Positions 30,968-35,156 of a DNA stretch of 35,156 nt are shown piece after piece (the first letter of the stretch is position 1; every line of letters begins with the position of its first letter). The DNA is from Chloroflexia bacterium (lineage in GTDB: Bacteria; Chloroflexota; Chloroflexia; Thermomicrobiales; CFX8). Location of the stretch: contig JAUIIK010000045.1 of the NCBI GenBank assembly GCA_030431755.1, positions 1-35,156 of the forward strand, read 5' to 3'. The position numbers and the translations under genes are program-made. The notes below the pieces were generated by a model that saw nothing but the letters and a program-made list of their open reading frames with translations, was not told the DNA's origin and did no database searches.

Positions 30968-32171
30968 CCGCCGGCGGGTAGACGGCGACGCCGCGCGGGC
31001 GGCTGAACTCGCCCATGTCATCGCCGACGCCCTCGGCGATCACGGACCACTCGCCGTCCTCGTACTTCTGGATGCGGTGAGCGGCGGTGTCGGCGACGTA
31101 GACGGCGCCGAACTCGTCGACCGCGATGCCGTAGGCTTCGACGATCTGCCCGCTGCCGTACCCCGCGCCCTCGGTGATCACCGACCACTCTTCGCCGTCA
31201 TACATCTGGATGCGAGCGTTCGTGTAGTCGATGACGTAGAGCGTGCCATCGTTGGCAACGCTCACCCGCCAGGGGAACTGGAACTGACCAACTTCTTCGC
31301 CCTCGCCATTGGAGATCTCGATCCACTCGTCGCTCGCCGCGTCGTAGACAAGCACGCGGTTGGCAGCAGTGTCGGCGACATAGATCGTCCCGTCGCGGCC
31401 GACGGTGACGCCTTCCGGCCGCTCGAAGCCGTCGGCGAAGATCTCCCACTGCTCGCCGTCCCAGACCTGGATGCGGCCATTACTCGAATCGGCGACGAAG
31501 ATGTTGTCGTCGCGGTCGACGGCGATGCCATAGGGCAGGCTGAACTCGCCCGGCCCGGGCCCAAAACCGGTGGCGATGATCTCCCACTCCTCGCCGTCGA
31601 AGCGCTGGATGCGGTGGTTGTTCGAATCAGTGACGTAGAGCCAGCCCTGGCTGTCGGCGATGACGCTACACGGGAAGTCAAACTGGCCTGCCTCGACGCC
31701 CTGGCCGCCCTGGCCCGGCACAAGCGTCCACTCCTCGCCGTCGAAGGCGAGGATGCGGTGGTTCAACGTATCGGCAACGTAGATGATCTGGTCGACAACC
31801 TCCGGCGTCGCGCTTGCGGCCGGAGTACGTGTCGCCGTCGGCGCGCGGGTGGCCGTGGCGGACACGGTCGCCTCGGAGGTTGCTGGCGCGGTCAGTCCCG
31901 GCTCAACCGTCAGCGGGCTCGTTGCGGTTGGTTGTGCTGGGGTCGTTACCGTCGGCTCTACGGCCAGTGGCGTGGGGGTGTCGGGTGGCGCGCTGGGAGT
32001 CGGAGTCTCTGCACTGCTCGGGGTTTGGTTCTGCTGGCCAGCGGCCGTAGCCTCCGGGGTCGCCGTCGCATCACGGGGTTCATCGGCGTCGGTCACGTCC
32101 GGCCCCGAACAGGCGGCGAGAATCAGGCAAATCAGCAACGGCAAGCACAGCATCGGTCGCTTCATGCCCAT
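30957..32171 (-). CDS. NHL-repeat lipoprotein with Thr/Pro-rich stalk
   Basis: This lipoprotein has about 404 residues. The signal (MKRPMLCLPLLICLILAAC) ends in a lipobox with the lipidated Cys21. A Thr/Pro/Ala-rich stalk of about 100 residues follows, and then six NHL-type repeats from about residue 130 form a beta-propeller: IIYVADTLNHRILAFDGEEW, LYVTDSNNHRIQRFDGEEW, IFVADSSNGRIQVWDGEQW, IYVADTAANRVLVYD, LYVIDYTNARIQMYDGEEW and VYVADTAAHRIQKYEDGEW. The repeats are highly alike. The ATG at 32171 or at 32165 is the start; earlier frame codons do not fit a lipoprotein. It faces outward on the cell surface. The ligand is unknown. Confidence 0.87.
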   Translation of the reverse strand: MGMKRPMLCLPLLICLILAACSGPDVTDADEPRDATATPEATAAGQQNQTPSSAETPTPSAPPDTPTPLAVEPTVTTPAQPTATSPLTVEPGLTAPATSEATVSATATRAPTATRTPAASATPEVVDQIIYVADTLNHRILAFDGEEWTLVPGQGGQGVEAGQFDFPCSVIADSQGWLYVTDSNNHRIQRFDGEEWEIIATGFGPGPGEFSLPYGIAVDRDDNIFVADSSNGRIQVWDGEQWEIFADGFERPEGVTVGRDGTIYVADTAANRVLVYDAASDEWIEISNGEGEEVGQFQFPWRVSVANDGTLYVIDYTNARIQMYDGEEWSVITEGAGYGSGQIVEAYGIAVDEFGAVYVADTAAHRIQKYEDGEWSVIAEGVGDDMGEFSRPRGVAVYPPAVSR

Positions 32172-32273
32172 ACGATACCACTGGCAACGCAGTGTACGTA
32201 CAGCAATCGAGGGCAATTCCGAACTACACTGCCGCGACGGGGCCTATCGACCTACACAGCGGGACTGAAGCGC

Positions 32274-34367
32274 ATGGCCGGGCAACTTGAACTCGGAATA
32301 GACATCGGCGGCACCTTCACCGACTTCATCGTCACAGACAACGAGCGCGACGCTGTCTTCGTCTGGAAGACGCTCACGACGCCCGACGACCCGTCTCTGG
32401 CCGTCATCTCCGGCATCGACGCGCTTTGCGACGCCCACGGCCTCGACCCGGCGGACGTTGAGCGGGTCGTCCACGCCACGACGCTCATCACCAACGCGCT
32501 GATCGAGCGCAAAGGCGCAAGCACGGCGTTGCTAACGACCAAAGGCTTCGCCGACCTGATCGAAATCGGCCGCGAGGTGCGCTACGACCTCTATGACATC
32601 TTCCTCAAGATGCCGGAGCCGCTCGTCTCCGCGGAACGCCGCTTTGAGATCGCCGAACGGATCGACCACACCGGCGCAGTCGTCGAGCCGCTCGATGAAT
32701 CCCACCTGGAGTCACTCGCTGAAGCCCTGACCGCGTGCCGCGCGGAGAGCCTCGCCATCTGCCTGCTCCACAGCTACGCCAACCCGGACCACGAACAACG
32801 CATCGCATCAGTACTCTCCGAGCTGCTGCCGGAGCTGCCGGTGAGCACGTCAGCCGATGTCGCTGGCGAAATCCGCGAGTACGAGCGTTTTAGCACGACC
32901 GCAGCAAACGCCTACGTCCAGCCGCTGGCCGCTCGCTATCTCAATGTCATGGCGGAGCACCTGCGGGACGCCGGGATCACCGCGCCGCTCCAGATCATGC
33001 TCTCGAACGGCGGCACGACGACGGCCGGCGAAGCGGCGCGGCTCCCGGTGCGGCTGGTCGAATCCGGGCCGGCAGCCGGGGCGCTCATCGCGGCACACTA
33101 CGCGCGTCTGCTGGGAGAGAATCACGTCCTCGCCTTCGACATGGGCGGTACGACGGCGAAGCTCTGCGCCGTCGACGCCGGACAACCTGCCATTGGCAGC
33201 GCGCTCGAAGTCGCCCGAGTCCATCGCTTCAAGCGCGGCAGCGGTTTACCGATACGCGCTCCCTCCGTCGAACTCATCGAAATCGGCGCGGGTGGCGGGT
33301 CCATCGCCAGGATCGACGAGCTTGGATTGCTGACCGTCGGACCGGACAGTGCCGGCGCGGACCCTGGCCCCGCCTGTTATGGCCTCGGCGGCGCGCTGCC
33401 AACCGTCACCGATGCCGATCTCGCGCTCGGCTATCTCAACCCGGACTACTTCCTCGGCGGCCGCATGTCGCTCAATGCACACCTGGCAACAAATGCGCTC
33501 GATACCAGCCTGGGAGAGGCGCTGAAGCTACCCACAGTCGAAATCGCCGCCGGGATCCACGATGTCGTCAATGAGATGATGGCAACAGCCGCCGGCGTCT
33601 ACATCGCCGAACGCGGCCAGGATCCGCGCCGCTACGCGCTCGTTGCCACAGGCGGCGCCGCGCCGGCGCATGCAGTTGAGGTGGCGCGCAAGCTCGGAGT
33701 CGGCCGGGTCATCGTCCCACCTGCCGCCGGCGTTGCGTCAGCCGGCGGATTGCTCGTCGCGCCACCGCGGCTGGACTATGCGCGCTCGGCGCTGACACCT
33801 CTCTCGGAGATCAGCTGGGAATCAATATCGGAGCTATTCGAGGCGATGGAGTATGACGCCCGGACAACGCTCACCGCGATGGGTGTCGCGAACAGCGCCG
33901 TAACGATCAACCGCAGCGTCGATGCCCGTTACGTCAACCAGGGTCACGAGATCAGCGTGCCCCTGAATGACGCGATCACCGACGACGCGAGCGCGAGCAG
34001 CTGTATCCAACGCGCCTTCGACGAAACGTACCGCCAGCTCTTCGGACGCACCGTAGATGGTGTGCCGGTTGAATGCGTCACCTGGCGCACGACGGTGCGC
34101 GGCGTTGACGGCACGCTCCCTCGCGCCGTCACGACCGACGCAGATGCAGCGCCACCCACGACGCGCAGCGCCTACTTTCGGGGACACGGCGCGCTCAAAA
34201 CGCCGGTCTTCCAACGCTCGGCGCTCCTGCCCGGCGAGCAACATAGCGGCCCCGCGATCATCGAGGAAGCACAGTCGACAACCGTCATCGGTCCCGGCGA
34301 CGTGTTCGCGGCCGACCAGCACGGCAACATCATCGTTCAGCTAGCAGTGTCAGGAGCAGCGTCGTGA
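32274..34367 (+). CDS. hyuA: Hydantoinase/oxoprolinase family, HyuA-type subunit
   Basis: This 697-residue ATP-using subunit belongs to N-methylhydantoinase, acetone carboxylase-like and 5-oxoprolinase-related enzymes. It starts MAGQLELGIDIGGTFTDFIVTDN, with the actin-like phosphate-1 loop, continues VVHATTLITNALIERKGASTALLTTKGFADLIEIGR, and has the second phosphate loop in LAFDMGGTTAKLCAVD. VELIEIGAGGGSIARIDELGLLTVGPDSAGADPGPACYG and ALVATGGAAPAHAVEVARKLGVGRVIVPP complete the domain. The open frame extends a further 1.2 kb upstream, but that part lies antisense to the NHL gene, so the ATG at 32274 is chosen. The stop overlaps the GTG of hyuB by four bases (GTGA). Confidence 0.93.
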   Translation: MAGQLELGIDIGGTFTDFIVTDNERDAVFVWKTLTTPDDPSLAVISGIDALCDAHGLDPADVERVVHATTLITNALIERKGASTALLTTKGFADLIEIGREVRYDLYDIFLKMPEPLVSAERRFEIAERIDHTGAVVEPLDESHLESLAEALTACRAESLAICLLHSYANPDHEQRIASVLSELLPELPVSTSADVAGEIREYERFSTTAANAYVQPLAARYLNVMAEHLRDAGITAPLQIMLSNGGTTTAGEAARLPVRLVESGPAAGALIAAHYARLLGENHVLAFDMGGTTAKLCAVDAGQPAIGSALEVARVHRFKRGSGLPIRAPSVELIEIGAGGGSIARIDELGLLTVGPDSAGADPGPACYGLGGALPTVTDADLALGYLNPDYFLGGRMSLNAHLATNALDTSLGEALKLPTVEIAAGIHDVVNEMMATAAGVYIAERGQDPRRYALVATGGAAPAHAVEVARKLGVGRVIVPPAAGVASAGGLLVAPPRLDYARSALTPLSEISWESISELFEAMEYDARTTLTAMGVANSAVTINRSVDARYVNQGHEISVPLNDAITDDASASSCIQRAFDETYRQLFGRTVDGVPVECVTWRTTVRGVDGTLPRAVTTDADAAPPTTRSAYFRGHGALKTPVFQRSALLPGEQHSGPAIIEEAQSTTVIGPGDVFAADQHGNIIVQLAVSGAAS

Positions 34368-35156
34368 GCGCAGACGGAAGATACGATCCGATCACCTTGC
34401 GGATTCTCTGGAACCGGCTGATCGCAATCGTCGACGAGGCTGCCGCAACACTGCGGCGAACCTCGTTTTCGACGCTCGTGCGCGAGAGCAACGACTTTGC
34501 CTGTGTGCTGCTCGACCGCCAGGGCCGCTCACTGGTCCAGAATAGTGCCGCGATCCCATCCTTCATCGGGACGCTGCCGATCACCGTTCGGCACTTCCTC
34601 GACCACTTCCCCGCAAGCGAGCTCGCGCCGGGCGACATTCTGGCGACGAACGATCCCTGGCTCGCTACCGGGCACCTGCCGGACCTGACGCTGGCGTTGC
34701 CGATCTTTCGCGACGGCGAGCTCGTCGCCATCGCCGCCAGCGTCGCCCACTTGCCTGACATCGGCGGGCGCATTCGCAGCGCCGACGCCCGGACGATCTT
34801 CGAGGAGGGTTTCCAGGTGCCGCCGGTGAAGCTCTTCCAGGCCGGCGAACCGAGCCAGCTCCTCTTCGAGCTCTTCCGGCAGAACACACGCGTGCCGGAC
34901 CAGGTGGTCGGCGACATCATGGCCCAGGTGGCAGCAAACGAGGCGACCGCCCGCCGCCTGCTCGCGCTCATGGACGAGCTCGACGACGACCTCGCCGAAT
35001 TGGCGGCGACGATTCACCGCCAGTCGGAAGCGGTCATGCGGCAGCGCATCGCGGCGATCCCGGATGGCGAGTACCACGGCAGCGTCCGCCCCGATGGATT
35101 CGACCAGCCGCTTGAGATCAAGCTCGCGGTCCGCGTCGCCGGTGATCAGATCGTCT
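34364..35156 (+). CDS. hyuB: Hydantoinase/oxoprolinase family, HyuB-type subunit, 3' end outside window
   Basis: This is the 5' part (about 264 codons) of the second subunit of the hydantoinase/oxoprolinase pair; it runs off the right edge. The GTG at 34364 overlaps the hyuA stop, with GGAG seven bases before it. The N-terminus reads SADGRYDPITLRILWNRL, then IVDEAAATLRRTSFSTLVRESNDFACVLLDRQGRSL. Further signatures are LPITVRHFLDHFPASELAPGDILATNDPWLATGHLPDLTL, AIAASVAHLPDIGGR with the conserved HxxDIGG, and EEGFQVPPVKLFQAGEP. The family hydrolyses cyclic amides with ATP. The substrate of this pair is unknown; HyuB needs HyuA for ATP use. Confidence 0.93.
   Translation, partial: MSADGRYDPITLRILWNRLIAIVDEAAATLRRTSFSTLVRESNDFACVLLDRQGRSLVQNSAAIPSFIGTLPITVRHFLDHFPASELAPGDILATNDPWLATGHLPDLTLALPIFRDGELVAIAASVAHLPDIGGRIRSADARTIFEEGFQVPPVKLFQAGEPSQLLFELFRQNTRVPDQVVGDIMAQVAANEATARRLLALMDELDDDLAELAATIHRQSEAVMRQRIAAIPDGEYHGSVRPDGFDQPLEIKLAVRVAGDQIV

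Noticed and set aside
31077-32273. Plus-strand open frame of about 1.2 kb joined in frame to the HyuA start
   Set aside because: It is antisense to the NHL lipoprotein gene, and its translation is low-complexity Arg/Gly/Leu-rich sequence with no family motif. The HyuA family begins at the ATG at 32274.

Overview
The window is high-GC DNA, densely packed with genes on both strands. Its gene content suggests a Chloroflexota bacterium of the Thermomicrobia/Sphaerobacter kind: several luciferase-like (LLM) flavin/F420 oxidoreductases, TadE/TadG pilus-type proteins, PPK2, an M29 aminopeptidase, HyuA/HyuB, and many GTG or TTG starts. A high-GC actinobacterium is the main alternative. The assignment is an inference from protein character; there is no rRNA or tRNA here to confirm it.

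Layout. 1-2.3 kb: the end of a 2-oxoacid dehydrogenase E2 gene, a palindromic repeat, a 45-residue CxxC protein and a PPOX flavoprotein. 2.3-5.9 kb: a minus-strand run (LLM oxidoreductase, nucleotidyltransferase, Nudix hydrolase, PPK2) divergent from a marR gene, with a MarR-type palindrome between them. 6.0-9.6 kb: a second minus-strand run (two tandem LLM paralogues, a VOC protein, an SGNH hydrolase), then a DUF4389 membrane protein. 9.7-11.7 kb: a PLP decarboxylase translationally coupled to a MOSC-like protein. 11.7-12.2 kb: non-coding, with a second repeat type. 12.2-13.3 kb: a split ThDP-dependent decarboxylase resembling sulfopyruvate decarboxylase. 13.4-14.8 kb: a DUF6992-like membrane protein overlapping a SAM methyltransferase. 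14.8-17.9 kb: an orphan oligopeptide-type binding protein and an M29 aminopeptidase.

18-21 kb holds a three-gene Tad-type surface cluster: a TadG-like protein with a large repetitive, probably beta-solenoid, ectodomain and two TadE-like proteins, without the Tad motor genes. 21-24 kb: an O-methyltransferase, an FAH-family hydrolase, a D,D-carboxypeptidase and two small membrane proteins. 24.1-24.7 kb is non-coding and contains a second copy of the first palindromic repeat. 24.7-31 kb: a 1053-residue BNR/sortilin-like propeller protein, a CPA-type antiporter with a cytoplasmic TrkA-like domain, and a PLP-dependent D-cysteine desulfhydrase/ACC deaminase-like enzyme. 31-35 kb: an NHL-propeller lipoprotein on the minus strand, then hyuA and the 5' part of hyuB, which runs off the right edge.

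No CRISPR array, transposase, integrase, phage gene or RNA gene was recognised. The most distinctive items are the TadG-like beta-solenoid protein, the MarR-linked LLM/nucleotidyltransferase/Nudix/PPK2 cluster, the decarboxylase-MOSC pair, and two families of dispersed palindromic non-coding repeats.
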